The notes beneath the pieces are model-generated. The model was given only the letters and a program-made list of their open reading frames with translations, was not told the origin of the DNA and did no database searches. A stretch of 64,000 nucleotides of DNA. Origin: Pedococcus aerophilus (GTDB taxonomy: Bacteria > Actinomycetota > Actinomycetes > Actinomycetales > Dermatophilaceae). Made by a program: the position numbers and the translations under genes. Shown here piece by piece: positions 8,418-20,336 of this stretch (positions are counted from its first letter, which is position 1; each line of letters opens with the position of its first letter). Location of the stretch: positions 346,422-410,421 of the forward strand of contig NZ_BAAARN010000005.1 in the NCBI RefSeq assembly GCF_039532215.1. Direction: 5' to 3'.

Positions 8418-9557
8418 GTGCGCATCGCGATCGTCACCGAGTCGTTCCTGCCCAACCTCAACGGTGTCACGACGAGCGTCTGCCGGGTGCTGGAGTGCCT
8501 GCGCGACGGCGGGCACGACGTGGTCGTCATCGCCCCTCGCCCGGCGCCGACGAGCTGGGCCGGGTTCCCGGTCCACTCCGTCGCGTCCGTCCCGGTCCGC
8601 CAGTTCCCGGTCGGCCTGCCCACAGGGGACGTGGAGACGCTGCTGGCCAGGTTCGATCCCGACGTCGTCCACGTCGCGTCGCCGTTCGTCCTCGGTGCCG
8701 GCGCGCTGGGTGCGGCTGCCCGCCTGGGCATCCCCTCCGTCGCGGTCTACCAGACCGACATGCCGAGCTACCTCGGCCAGCACTGCCCCAGGGCCCTCGG
8801 TCGGGGAGCGACGACCGCGGCCTGGCGCTGGGTGCGCCGGGTCCACGAGCTGGCCGACCTGACCCTCGCCCCCTCCTCGGCGGCGCTGGCGGAGCTCGAG
8901 GCCCACGGCATACCCCGGACGCGGGCCTGGGCACGCGGGGTGGACGCAGTGACGTTCCACCCGGGGTGGCGGACCGACGCGGGCACGCGGGCGCTGCGTC
9001 GCACGCTGGCTCCGCAGGACGAGGTCCTCGTCGGGTACGTCGGGCGGCTCGCCCCGGAGAAGGAGCTGCACCGCCTCGCCGGCCTCGCAGGACTCCCCGG
9101 GGTGCGCGTCGTCCTCGTCGGCGACGGACCGAGCCGCGCCGACGACGCCGCGCTGCTCGGCGCCGCCGGGCTCGACGTCGTCCTGCTCGGGCGGCGCGAG
9201 GGTGACGACCTCGCGAGGGCGTATGCAGCCCTGGACGTGTTCGTGCACACCGGCACCCGGGAGACGTTCGGCCAGACCCTCCAGGAGGCGGCCGCGACCG
9301 GGCTGCCGGTGGTCGCACCCGCACGCGGTGGACCGCTGGACCTCGTCGACCACAGCCGCACCGGCCTGCTCTACGAGCCCGACGACCCCGGCGCCCTGCG
9401 CGAGGCCGTCGCGCACCTCGCCGGCGACCGCGGCAAGCGCGAGGCCATGGGCGACGCCGGTCGCCGTCGCGTCGAGGGGCGGTCCTGGGCGACGCTCACC
9501 GGCGAGCTCCTCGGCCACTACACCGCGGTGCTCGGCGCCCGCACCGCCGTCGCCTGA
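8418..9557 (+). CDS. GT4 glycosyltransferase, mannosyltransferase-like (MgtA/PimB type)
   Basis: Retaining GT-B glycosyltransferase of 379 aa. It opens with RIAIVTESFLPNLNGVTTSV, the usual N-terminus of actinobacterial lipid mannosyltransferases, has VYQTDMPSYL, a mid-protein VGYVGRLAPEKELHRL linker to the nucleotide-sugar domain, and the donor-binding TRETFGQTLQEAAATGLPVV with the EX7E pattern. Likely uses GDP-mannose to mannosylate a membrane glycolipid (phosphatidylinositol or glucuronosyl-diacylglycerol). GTG start is the only one giving the conserved N-terminus. Divergent from manC, which supplies the donor. The exact acceptor is not readable. Confidence 0.88.
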   Translation: MRIAIVTESFLPNLNGVTTSVCRVLECLRDGGHDVVVIAPRPAPTSWAGFPVHSVASVPVRQFPVGLPTGDVETLLARFDPDVVHVASPFVLGAGALGAAARLGIPSVAVYQTDMPSYLGQHCPRALGRGATTAAWRWVRRVHELADLTLAPSSAALAELEAHGIPRTRAWARGVDAVTFHPGWRTDAGTRALRRTLAPQDEVLVGYVGRLAPEKELHRLAGLAGLPGVRVVLVGDGPSRADDAALLGAAGLDVVLLGRREGDDLARAYAALDVFVHTGTRETFGQTLQEAAATGLPVVAPARGGPLDLVDHSRTGLLYEPDDPGALREAVAHLAGDRGKREAMGDAGRRRVEGRSWATLTGELLGHYTAVLGARTAVA

Positions 9558-9757
9558 GCTCGGGCAGCCCCTCCGGCGCAGGCGTCCGACCCGTTGCGAA
9601 GGGCTCGGAGTACCCGCCGGTAACCCGACCTGTCTGGTTTCTCACAGCAGGGCCGTGCGCGCTCCACGTGCACAGACAGATAACCTGACGGTCGACGAAC
9701 GGTCAGCCCTGCCTTGGCGATGCTGCCGTGACAACTCTGCTTCGAAAGGGACGCGCA
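9558..9757 (+). promoter_or_regulatory. upstream region of sdhCDAB
   Basis: 200 nt without a gene between the glycosyltransferase stop and sdhC. It is less GC-rich near its end (ACAGACAGATAACCTGACGG around 9672-9691) and contains CCGGTAAC near 9619. It presumably carries the sdh promoter, but I cannot point to a convincing -35/-10 pair. The strong ribosome-binding site GAAAGGGA at 9744-9751 lies 6 nt before the GTG at 9758 and decides the sdhC start over an in-frame GTG at 9728. Confidence 0.5.
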
Positions 9758-10135
9758 GTGGCGCAGGCAGCTACCGGGACCCTCTACCGCGGCCGTGAAG
9801 GCATGTGGACGTGGGTGGCCCACCGCATCAGCGGCGTACTGATCTTCCTCTTCCTCTTCGCGCACGTGCTCGACACGGCGCTGGTCCGGGTCTCCCCCGA
9901 GGCCTACAACGAGGTCATGGAGGCCTACAAGAACCCCATCGTGGGTCTGGCCGAGGCCGGGCTGGTGGCGGCCGTGATCTTCCACGCGCTCAACGGCCTG
10001 CGGATCATCGCGGTGGACTTCTGGGCCAAGGGCCCGAGGTACCAGAAGCAGATGTTCTACGCCGTCGCCGCAGGGTTCGTGCTGCTGTTCGCACCCTTCG
10101 CGATCCGTCACCTGACCATCGTCTTCACGCACTGA
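9758..10135 (+). CDS. sdhC: succinate dehydrogenase cytochrome b556 subunit
   Basis: Membrane anchor subunit C of complex II, 125 aa with three hydrophobic helices. TLYRGREGMWTWVAHRISGV is the typical actinobacterial SdhC N-terminus, with the quinone-site arginines; helix 1 holds LIFLFLFAHVLDTAL and helix 2 VAAVIFHALNGLRII, which contains the probable heme-ligand histidine. The start at 9758 rather than 9728 is supported by the SD sequence and by the family-like start MAQAATGTLYRG. It is followed 11 nt later by sdhD; the order C-D-A-B is the usual one. Confidence 0.95.
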   Translation: MAQAATGTLYRGREGMWTWVAHRISGVLIFLFLFAHVLDTALVRVSPEAYNEVMEAYKNPIVGLAEAGLVAAVIFHALNGLRIIAVDFWAKGPRYQKQMFYAVAAGFVLLFAPFAIRHLTIVFTH

Positions 10136-10146
10136 AGGGGCGGACC

Positions 10147-10614
10147 ATGAGCACCACCACCAACTACCACGCCGGTCCTGACGCGGTCGCCGCGAAGACC
10201 TCGCGCTACCGCCGCGTCTCCAAGGGCCGTGGCAACTTCGAGCTGTGGTCCTGGGTCTTCATGCGGGCCAGCGGCGTGCTGCTGCTCGTCCTGGTCTTCG
10301 GCCACCTGTTCGTCAACCTCATGCTGGGCGAGGGCATCCACGGGATCGACTTCGCGTTCGTCGCCGGCAAGTGGGCCAGCCCGTTCTGGCAGACCTGGGA
10401 CATGTTGATGCTGTGGCTCGCGGAGCTGCACGGCTTCAACGGTGTCCGCACGATCATCAACGACTACACGGAGAAGGAGCGCACCCGCTGGATCCTCAAG
10501 GGTCTGCTGGTCGCGAGCGCCGTCCTCGTCCTCGTCCTCGGCACGCTGGTGATCTTCACCTTCGACCCGTGCATCGACCCCTCGTCCACGCTCTCCGTGT
10601 GCAGCGGACGATGA
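10147..10614 (+). CDS. sdhD: succinate dehydrogenase hydrophobic membrane anchor subunit
   Basis: Subunit D of complex II, 155 aa. A hydrophilic N-terminus (MSTTTNYHAGPDAVAAKTSR) precedes three transmembrane helices: SWVFMRASGVLLLVLVFGHL (with heme/quinone-site Arg and His), a second around MLMLWLAELHGFNGVRTIIN, and a C-terminal LLVASAVLVLVLGTLVIFTF. The C-terminus carries two cysteines (DPCIDPSSTLSVCSGR) that I do not see as a general feature of the family. ATG is 11 nt after the sdhC stop with AGGGGCGG as the SD. Confidence 0.94.
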   Translation: MSTTTNYHAGPDAVAAKTSRYRRVSKGRGNFELWSWVFMRASGVLLLVLVFGHLFVNLMLGEGIHGIDFAFVAGKWASPFWQTWDMLMLWLAELHGFNGVRTIINDYTEKERTRWILKGLLVASAVLVLVLGTLVIFTFDPCIDPSSTLSVCSGR

Positions 10615-10645
10615 CCCCCCTGCAACACCGAAGGAAGTCAGCCTG

Positions 10646-12430
10646 ATGCAGACGCACAAGTACGACGTCGTCATCGTCGGAGCCGGCGGCGCCGGCATGC
10701 GCGCGGCCCTCGAGTCCTCGACGCGCACCCGCACCGCGGTGCTCACCAAGCTCTACCCCACCCGCTCCCACACCGGCGCGGCCCAGGGCGGCATGTGCGC
10801 GGCCCTCGCCAACGTCGAGGAGGACAACTGGGAGTGGCACACCTTCGACACCGTCAAGGGCGGCGACTACCTCGTCGACCAGGACGCTGCCGAGATCATG
10901 TGCCGCGAGGCCATCGACGCGGTCATCGACCTCGAGAAGATGGGCCTGCCGTTCAACCGCACGCCCGAGGGCAAGATCGACCAGCGCCGGTTCGGTGGCC
11001 ACACCCGCAACCACGGCGAGGCCGCGGTCCGCCGTTCGTGCTTCGCCGCCGACCGCACCGGCCACATGATCCTCCAGACGCTCTACCAGAACTGCGTCAA
11101 GCAGGGCGTCGAGTTCTTCAACGAGTTCTACGTCCTCGACCTGCTCATGAACACCGGCGCCGACGGCGTCGAGCGCGCAGCAGGCGTGGTGGCCTACGAG
11201 CTGTCCACCGGCGAGATCCACGTCTTCCAGGCCAAGTCCGTCGTCTTCGCGACCGGCGGCACCGGCAAGGTCTTCAAGACCACGTCCAACGCGCACACCC
11301 TCACCGGTGACGGCATGGGCGTGGCCTTCCGGCGCGGCATCCCGCTGGAGGACATGGAGTTCTTCCAGTTCCACCCGACAGGCCTGGCCGGCCTGGGCAT
11401 CCTGCTCTCGGAGGCGGCCCGTGGTGAGGGCGGCATCCTGCGCAACGCCGACGGCGAGCGCTTCATGGAGCGCTACGCCCCCACCATCAAGGACCTCGCG
11501 CCCCGCGACATCGTCGCCCGCTCGATGGCCAACGAGGTGCGCGAGGGCCGTGGCGCCGGTCCCAACAAGGACTACGTCCTGCTCGACCTGACCCACCTCG
11601 AGCCGGCTCACATCGACGCCAAGCTCCCCGACATCACCGAGTTCGCCCGCACCTACCTCGGTGTCGAGCCCTACACCGAGCCGGTGCCGGTCTACCCGAC
11701 CGCGCACTACGCCATGGGCGGGGTGCCGACCAACGTCGAGACCGAGGTGCTGCGCAACAACACCGACGTCGTCCCCGGCCTCTACGCCGCCGGTGAGGTC
11801 GCGTGCGTGTCCGTGCACGGCTCCAACCGCCTGGGCACGAACAGCCTCCTGGACATCAACGTCTTCGGCCGTCGTGCCGGCATCGCCGCCGCGGAGTATG
11901 CCGCGAACGCGCCGTTCGTCGACCTGCCGGACAACCCGTCCTCGCTCGTCGACGGCATGGTCGAGGGCATCCGTGGCCGGGCCACCGGCGAGCGCGTGGC
12001 CGACCTGCGCAAGGAGCTGCAGGAGACCATGGACCGCAACGTCCAGGTCTTCCGCACCGAGGCCTCCATGAAGGAGGCGCTCGGCGTCATCGACGAGCTC
12101 AAGGAGCGCTACGCGAACGTCGTGGTGCAGGACAAGGGCAAGCGCTACAACACCGACCTGCTCGAGGCCGTCGAGCTCGGCTTCCTCATCGAGCTCGCCG
12201 AGGTCATCACCATCGGTGCGCTGGCCCGCAAGGAGTCCCGCGGCGGCCACTTCCGCGAGGACTACGAGGCCCGCGACGACGTGAACTTCATGCGGCACAC
12301 GATGGCGTACCGCGCACCGCTGGCCGGCGACGGCTTCGGCGCCGACTCCCCGTTGTTCTCCGACGAGGTGCGCCTCGACTACAAGCCCGTGACCGTGACC
12401 CGCTACCAGCCGATGGAGCGCAAGTACTGA
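10646..12430 (+). CDS. sdhA: succinate dehydrogenase flavoprotein subunit
   Basis: Catalytic subunit of complex II: succinate to fumarate with covalent FAD, TCA cycle and respiratory chain, membrane-associated on the cytoplasmic side. 594 aa, full length. VVIVGAGGAGMRAALES is the FAD dinucleotide fold; TRSHTGAAQGG holds His42, the FAD attachment site; QFHPTG and the VYPTAHYAMGGVPTNV segment belong to the succinate-binding region. AAGEVACVSVHGSNRLGTNS is the second FAD signature, and the C-terminus ends with the RYQPMERKY conserved in SdhA. An AAGGAAG SD lies 7-8 nt before the ATG. Confidence 0.98.
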   Translation: MQTHKYDVVIVGAGGAGMRAALESSTRTRTAVLTKLYPTRSHTGAAQGGMCAALANVEEDNWEWHTFDTVKGGDYLVDQDAAEIMCREAIDAVIDLEKMGLPFNRTPEGKIDQRRFGGHTRNHGEAAVRRSCFAADRTGHMILQTLYQNCVKQGVEFFNEFYVLDLLMNTGADGVERAAGVVAYELSTGEIHVFQAKSVVFATGGTGKVFKTTSNAHTLTGDGMGVAFRRGIPLEDMEFFQFHPTGLAGLGILLSEAARGEGGILRNADGERFMERYAPTIKDLAPRDIVARSMANEVREGRGAGPNKDYVLLDLTHLEPAHIDAKLPDITEFARTYLGVEPYTEPVPVYPTAHYAMGGVPTNVETEVLRNNTDVVPGLYAAGEVACVSVHGSNRLGTNSLLDINVFGRRAGIAAAEYAANAPFVDLPDNPSSLVDGMVEGIRGRATGERVADLRKELQETMDRNVQVFRTEASMKEALGVIDELKERYANVVVQDKGKRYNTDLLEAVELGFLIELAEVITIGALARKESRGGHFREDYEARDDVNFMRHTMAYRAPLAGDGFGADSPLFSDEVRLDYKPVTVTRYQPMERKY

Positions 12431-13194
12431 TGACCGCCACCGCAGAGAAGCAGACCACGGACGAGAAGAAGGTCGGGGCCGTCCCGACCTTCACGGTGAC
12501 CCTTCGCGTCGCCCGGTTCGACCCCGAGTCGGACACCGAGGCCCACTTCGAGGACTACCAGGTCACCGCGCACGCGACCGACCGTGTGCTCGACGCCCTG
12601 CACCAGATCAAGTGGGAGCAGGACGGCTCGCTGAGCTTCCGCCGCTCCTGCGCGCACGGCGTCTGCGGCTCCGACGCGATGCGCATCAACGGCAAGAACC
12701 GGCTCGCCTGCAAGACGCTCATCAAGGACGTCAGCCCGGACAAGCCGATCACGGTCGAGGCCATCAAGGGGCTCCCCCTCGAGAAGGACCTCATCGTCGA
12801 CATGGAGCCGTTCTTCGACGCCTACCGCGAGGTCATGCCGTTCCTCGTGACCACGGGCAACGAGCCGACCCGCGAGCGGATCCAGAGCCAGAAGGACCGT
12901 GACCGCTTCGACGACACGACGAAGTGCATCCTGTGCGCCGCGTGCACCACGAGCTGCCCCGTGTTCTGGAACGACGGCCAGTACTTCGGCCCCGCCGCCA
13001 TCGTCAACGCGCACCGCTTCATCTTCGACAGCCGTGACGAGGGTGGCAGCCAGCGCCTCGAGATCCTCAACGACAAGGAAGGCGTGTGGCGCTGCCGAAC
13101 CACCTTCAACTGCACCGACGCCTGCCCGCGCGGCATCCAGGTGACGCAGGCGATCCAAGAGGTCAAGAGAGCGCTCCTCACGAGCCGTTTCTGA
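12430..13194 (+). CDS. sdhB: succinate dehydrogenase iron-sulfur subunit
   Basis: Electron-transfer subunit of complex II, 254 aa. Three clusters can be read from cysteines: CAHGVCGSDA plus the later NRLACKTL for [2Fe-2S]; CILCAACTTSCPVFW for [4Fe-4S]; and CRTTFNCTDACPRGI completing the [3Fe-4S]/[4Fe-4S] domain. The ATG shares one base with the sdhA stop (TGATG). The N-terminal 20 residues are lysine- and acid-rich and longer than in E. coli, as is common in actinobacteria. Last gene of the operon; the carboxypeptidase gene begins only 14 nt downstream and could be read through. Confidence 0.98.
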   Translation: MTATAEKQTTDEKKVGAVPTFTVTLRVARFDPESDTEAHFEDYQVTAHATDRVLDALHQIKWEQDGSLSFRRSCAHGVCGSDAMRINGKNRLACKTLIKDVSPDKPITVEAIKGLPLEKDLIVDMEPFFDAYREVMPFLVTTGNEPTRERIQSQKDRDRFDDTTKCILCAACTTSCPVFWNDGQYFGPAAIVNAHRFIFDSRDEGGSQRLEILNDKEGVWRCRTTFNCTDACPRGIQVTQAIQEVKRALLTSRF

Positions 13195-13208
13195 GGCACA
13201 CTCTTCGC

Positions 13209-14507
13209 GTGCCCCGACGACGTGCGTCCGCCGCCGCTGCCAGCCTCGTGCTGGCGGTCGGCGGCGTCGTCGTCCTCGGGTCCGGCACGCCGGCCGCGGC
13301 AACAGCCGCCGCCGCGATGCCCGACATCGTGGCGGCGTCGGTCGTGGCCAAGCCGAAGCCACCGGCAACCCCTGCTGCCCCGAAGCTGCCCGTCCCGAAG
13401 GCGACCGTGCTGCCGGAGCTGTCGATCGGTGGCCCGAAGCTGGCGAGCACCGGCATCGTCACCGACCTGCCCGCGGGGGTTCCCGCTCCCCCTCAGCTGC
13501 GCAACGTCTCGTGGCTGCTCGCCGACCTGGACACCGGTGAGGTGGTGGCGGCCAAGGCAGCCCACGCCCGGCTCTTGCCCGCCAGCACCCTGAAGACCCT
13601 CACGGCACTGACCCTGATCCCCAAGGTCGGTCCCGACCGGGTCATCACCGCGACCAGCGACGACGCCAACGCCGACGGCACCCGCGTCGGGCTGGTCCCC
13701 GGACAGACCTACACCGCCCGCCAGCTGTTCCAGGCGCTGCTGATGTCGTCCGGCAACGACGCGGCATACGCCCTCGCCGAGGCCGGCGGAGGCCGACAGG
13801 CCACGCTCGCGGCGATGAACACCCGCGCCCGCCAGCTCGGCGCCCACGACACCGTGGCCAAGGACCCGTCCGGGCTCGACGGCAAGGGGCAGACCTCGAG
13901 CGCCTACGACCTCGCCCTGATCGGCCGGGCCGCCATGAAGCTCCCCGACTTCCGCCGCTACGTCACGACCAAGCAAGCCGCCTTCCCGGGCCGGACGGAC
14001 CCGAAGACGAAGAAGCGCGAGACGTACATGATCAACAACCACAACAAGCTGCTCTACAACTACGAGGGCACCGTGGGGATCAAGAACGGCTACACCGTGG
14101 CTGCGCACCGCACCTTCATCTCGGCGGTCACCCGGGGCGGCAAGACCTACCTGCTCACCGAGATGTACGGCCTCGACGGGTCCTGGCGACCGCAGGCCGC
14201 GATGTACGACTGGGCCTTCCGCTACGGCGACAAGGCCCGCCCGGTCGGCACGCTCGTCGAGCCCGGCACGGTGACGACGCCGCCCAGGCTCCCGGTCGTC
14301 AAGGACAACAGCACGGTGGCGCCGCTCGACGCACCGCAGGACGCGGCGACGCGGGCCACCGCCGCCGCAGCCGCCCTCCCCCGCGGCATCGAGGACGTCT
14401 CGTCCCCCTGGGTGGGCATCGGCACGCTCGGCGTCATCGCGGGGCTGCTGCTGTGGCTCGGCGCCCGTGCAGCGCGCGTCCGCCGCCGCCACCACGCCCG
14501 CCACTGA
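13209..14507 (+). CDS. D-alanyl-D-alanine carboxypeptidase (class C low-mass PBP, S11)
   Basis: Trims pentapeptide stems in peptidoglycan, outside the membrane. 432 aa with GTG start: N-terminal hydrophobic signal (about 8-32), an Ala/Pro/Lys-rich spacer to about residue 95, the serine-protease-like domain, and a C-terminal transmembrane anchor (about 398-420) ending in an Arg/His-rich tail. Catalytic motifs are S126TLK129 (SxxK), S181GN183 (SxN) and K292NG294 where most enzymes have KTG. KNG occurs in this actinobacterial group, so I regard it as active. It sits 14 nt after sdhB, but its role is cell-wall maturation rather than respiration. Confidence 0.92.
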   Translation: MPRRRASAAAASLVLAVGGVVVLGSGTPAAATAAAAMPDIVAASVVAKPKPPATPAAPKLPVPKATVLPELSIGGPKLASTGIVTDLPAGVPAPPQLRNVSWLLADLDTGEVVAAKAAHARLLPASTLKTLTALTLIPKVGPDRVITATSDDANADGTRVGLVPGQTYTARQLFQALLMSSGNDAAYALAEAGGGRQATLAAMNTRARQLGAHDTVAKDPSGLDGKGQTSSAYDLALIGRAAMKLPDFRRYVTTKQAAFPGRTDPKTKKRETYMINNHNKLLYNYEGTVGIKNGYTVAAHRTFISAVTRGGKTYLLTEMYGLDGSWRPQAAMYDWAFRYGDKARPVGTLVEPGTVTTPPRLPVVKDNSTVAPLDAPQDAATRATAAAAALPRGIEDVSSPWVGIGTLGVIAGLLLWLGARAARVRRRHHARH

Positions 14508-14554
14508 CGGGCCCGTTGCGCGCCACCGGCAGCCTCGGCGATTAGGGTCGGGAC

Positions 14555-15502
14555 GTGCTCCACCTGCGCCTGGCCGTCCCCCACGACCTCTCCGCCGACG
14601 TCCTCGCCGTCCTCGAGCCGGACCACGCGGTGTGCAACCTCGCAGTCACCCGTGGCGGCAGCCTCAAGCCCGCCGGTGACCTCGTCGAGGCCGACATCGC
14701 CCGCGAGGCGACCGACACCCTCCTGCGTCGGCTGAGGGCCCTGGGGCTGCACGACCGCGGTGGCATCACCATCGTCAACATCGAGGCCTCCCCCTCGCGC
14801 AACGCCGTCGAGGCCGAGCAGCGGGCGCCGGGTGCCCCCGACGACGCCGTCGTGTGGGATGCCGTCCTCGACAGCGCTGAGGGGCAGTCGCACGGCTCGT
14901 GGTCCTACTACGCCTTCCTCTGCCTGGCGACGCTGATCGCCGCGGTCGCGGTCGTCACCGACTCGGCGATCCTCGTGGTGGGGGCGATGGTCGTGGGCCC
15001 GGAGTTCAGTGCCGTCGCCGCGCTCTCGGTCGGGCTCGCCCTCGGCCGCCCGAAGCTCTCCCTGCGCGCGCTCGGCCTCCTCGTGCGCGGCTTCGCCCTG
15101 GCCATCGCGGTGACCACCGTGCTGTCGCTCGTCGCGGTCGCCGTGGGCTGGTTCGACGCCTCGACCGTCGCGGCTCCGCGCCCGCTGACCGGCTTCATCT
15201 GGCGCCCGGACCACTGGTCGGTCGTCGTGGCCGTGCTCGCCGGCGCGGCCGGGGTGCTGTCGACGACGGCAGGGCGCAGCAACGCGCTGGTCGGGGTCTT
15301 CATCTCGGTGACGACGGTGCCTGCGGCCGGAGACTTCTCGGTCGCGCTCGCGACCGGCGCGTGGAGCCAGCTCGGCGGTGCCTCGGCCCAGCTCGGCATC
15401 AACCTGCTCGGCATGAGCGTCGCCGGCGTGGTGACCTTGCTGCTCCAGCGTGCGCTGTGGGACCGCCTGCTGCGCCGCCGCCACCACGCGCACCCCGCCT
15501 GA
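14555..15502 (+). CDS. DUF389 domain membrane protein
   Basis: 315-residue integral membrane protein of the DUF389 family, function unknown. About 105 cytoplasmic-looking N-terminal residues (small alpha/beta domain with DRGGITIVNIEASPS) are followed by five or six hydrophobic segments: YAFLCLATLIAAVAVVTDSA, ILVVGAMVVGPEFSAVAALSV (the GAMVVGPE motif is the family signature), a pair around 180-205, then VVVAVLAGAAGVLSTTAGRS and a last segment near LGMSVAGVVTLLLQ. GTG start chosen because it opens directly into the conserved HLRLAVP strand. Convergent with the YihY gene downstream. Confidence 0.9.
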   Translation: MLHLRLAVPHDLSADVLAVLEPDHAVCNLAVTRGGSLKPAGDLVEADIAREATDTLLRRLRALGLHDRGGITIVNIEASPSRNAVEAEQRAPGAPDDAVVWDAVLDSAEGQSHGSWSYYAFLCLATLIAAVAVVTDSAILVVGAMVVGPEFSAVAALSVGLALGRPKLSLRALGLLVRGFALAIAVTTVLSLVAVAVGWFDASTVAAPRPLTGFIWRPDHWSVVVAVLAGAAGVLSTTAGRSNALVGVFISVTTVPAAGDFSVALATGAWSQLGGASAQLGINLLGMSVAGVVTLLLQRALWDRLLRRRHHAHPA

Positions 15503-15550
15503 GCCCGCCCGTCAGCGACGCCGAGGCATCACCGTGACGGCACGTCGGTG

Positions 15551-16624
15551 TCAGCGGCGGCGCAGGCTGCGTATGCCGCGGCCGACCGACCCGAGCGCGA
15601 CCGCACCGACCGCGCCCAGCACCGCTCCTGCCGCGACCGATGTGCGGTCGGCGGCGCGCTGCCCGAACGTCGGCAGGCCGGCGTCGGTGCGCTCGCGAAT
15701 GCTGTCGAGCGGCTCGGGTGCCGGGCCCTCGGTGAGCTTCTCGCGCTGCGCCGCGGTGAGCCCGTCGACGGTGTGGTCCATGTCGTTGGCGGCCCAGGCG
15801 GCGGCGACGAGCATGACGCGGGAGATGAGGTTGAGCCACAGCAGCAGCCCGACGACGACGGCGATGGAGGCGAACAACGGGTTGTCCGTCGTCCCGGCGA
15901 TCAGCCGTGAGCCGGCCACCTTGAGGACGGTCAGCGCCACGCCGCCGAAGATCGCTCCGTTGCGCAGGGCCGGCCACGGCATCGCGATGCCGCTGAGGAA
16001 GCGCAGCATGAGGGCCACGAGGGCGGTGTCGAGCACGACGCCGATGAGGAACCCGACGACCCCGACGATCCACGTCTGCGACCCCAGGCCGATCGCCTCG
16101 GACACCACGCGGGTCACGCCACCCGCGACGATGGTGACGACGGCCGACAGCAGCACGCCGAAGCCGAGGATCGCCATGGTCCCGAGGTCGCGCAGCTTGT
16201 TGGTGACGATGTTGCCCGGCTGGCCGGGCATGCCGAAGACCGCCCGGATGCCGTCGCGCAGCGCCCCCAGCCACCCGAGTCCGGACAGCACCAGGCCAGC
16301 GACACCGACGATGCCGGTGATGGTCAGGGCGTTCTTCTCTGGCACGGTGATCGGGATGATGCCGGTGTCGTTCTGCTCGTTGCGGACGAACCCCGGCAGC
16401 GTCTGGTCGACATACTGGCGGACCTCCTCGAGCAGGTCGGGCCGGTCGCGCAGGACGATGCCGCCGATGGTGAAGGCCAGGGCGACGGCCGGGAAGATCG
16501 AGAAGAAGGCGAAGTAGCCGACCCCGCCGGCGAGGACGTTGCCCCGGGCGTCGCCGTAGCGCGTCCACGCCTTCCACGCGTTGGTGGCCTGGAGCCGGGT
16601 CCACCACTGCTTGAGGGTCTGCAC
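15551..16624 (-). CDS. YihY/BrkB family inner membrane protein
   Basis: Polytopic membrane protein of the YihY/virulence-factor-BrkB family, 357 aa. Visible are the N-terminal amphipathic NAWKAWTRYGDARGNVLAGG, then six hydrophobic helices; GVGYFAFFSIFPAVALAFTI, LWLNLISRVMLVAAAWAAND and GGVALTVLKVAGSRLIAGTT are typical of the family. The C-terminal region (AAQREKLTEGPAPEP to the end) is hydrophilic and contains one more Ala/Gly-rich stretch. The family was once called ribonuclease BN by mistake; no nuclease motif is present. Three nt downstream of the 2H phosphoesterase gene on the same strand, so probably co-transcribed with it and with trpS. Confidence 0.9.
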   Translation of the reverse strand: MQTLKQWWTRLQATNAWKAWTRYGDARGNVLAGGVGYFAFFSIFPAVALAFTIGGIVLRDRPDLLEEVRQYVDQTLPGFVRNEQNDTGIIPITVPEKNALTITGIVGVAGLVLSGLGWLGALRDGIRAVFGMPGQPGNIVTNKLRDLGTMAILGFGVLLSAVVTIVAGGVTRVVSEAIGLGSQTWIVGVVGFLIGVVLDTALVALMLRFLSGIAMPWPALRNGAIFGGVALTVLKVAGSRLIAGTTDNPLFASIAVVVGLLLWLNLISRVMLVAAAWAANDMDHTVDGLTAAQREKLTEGPAPEPLDSIRERTDAGLPTFGQRAADRTSVAAGAVLGAVGAVALGSVGRGIRSLRRR

Positions 16625-16627
16625 GCG

Positions 16628-17140
16628 TCAGCCGCCCAGCGAGAAGGAGCGCACCGGGCGCCATACGCCGTCGGTGCCGTGCTCGTAGAGGTGGAACTCG
16701 CCCACCGCGAACTCGCACTCGAAGTCGGCGAGCTCGGTGAAGGCCCGGTCGAGGGCCTCCTCCGGCACGTGGTGGGCCACCGTGACGTGCGGGTGGTAGT
16801 AGAACTCCAGCGAGCGCTCGAGCGGACCGCTCCGGACCGCCTTCTCCAGCAGCTCGCAGTCGGCCAGCCCACCGGACACCTGCACGAAGACGACCGGCGA
16901 GATCGGCCGGAAGCTGCCGGTCCCGCGCAGCACCATCCGGAACGACGTCTTCTCGGCCGCGACCTCCTCGAGGTGCTCCACCGCGTCGGTGAGCTCGTCG
17001 TCATCGACCTCGGTCGGGGGCAGCAGCGTCACGTGCGTCGGGATTGACTCGGCGAGCGGGTCGCCGAACGAGGCCCGCTTCGCCTGGAGCATCTCGGCGT
17101 GCGGCGAGGGGATGGCGATCGAGACGCCAATGGTGGGCAC
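16628..17140 (-). CDS. 2'-5' RNA ligase family (2H phosphoesterase) protein
   Basis: 170-residue member of the 2H superfamily, defined by two HxT motifs: H36VT38 in THVTLLPP and H118VT120 in YYHPHVTVAHH. These histidines act as acid and base on 2',3'-cyclic or 2'-5' phosphodiester bonds in tRNA-like or nucleotide substrates. Length and motif spacing (82 residues) fit the family. Start at ATG giving MPTIGVSIAIPSPHAE, a strand that typically begins the fold. It lies 9 nt after trpS, consistent with an operon and an RNA-related role. Confidence 0.88.
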   Translation of the reverse strand: MPTIGVSIAIPSPHAEMLQAKRASFGDPLAESIPTHVTLLPPTEVDDDELTDAVEHLEEVAAEKTSFRMVLRGTGSFRPISPVVFVQVSGGLADCELLEKAVRSGPLERSLEFYYHPHVTVAHHVPEEALDRAFTELADFECEFAVGEFHLYEHGTDGVWRPVRSFSLGG

Positions 17141-17149
17141 CGGACGACC

Positions 17150-20332
<3,183 letters not shown>

Positions 20333-20336
<4 letters not shown>

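Noticed and set aside
9728-9757. Earlier GTG start for sdhC adding 10 residues
   Set aside because: The SD GAAAGGGA is placed for the GTG at 9758, and the added residues are not conserved in SdhC.
13209-14507. Inactive penicillin-binding protein because KTG is replaced by KNG
   Set aside because: The SxxK and SxN motifs are intact and KNG is found in related actinobacterial carboxypeptidases, so activity is likely.
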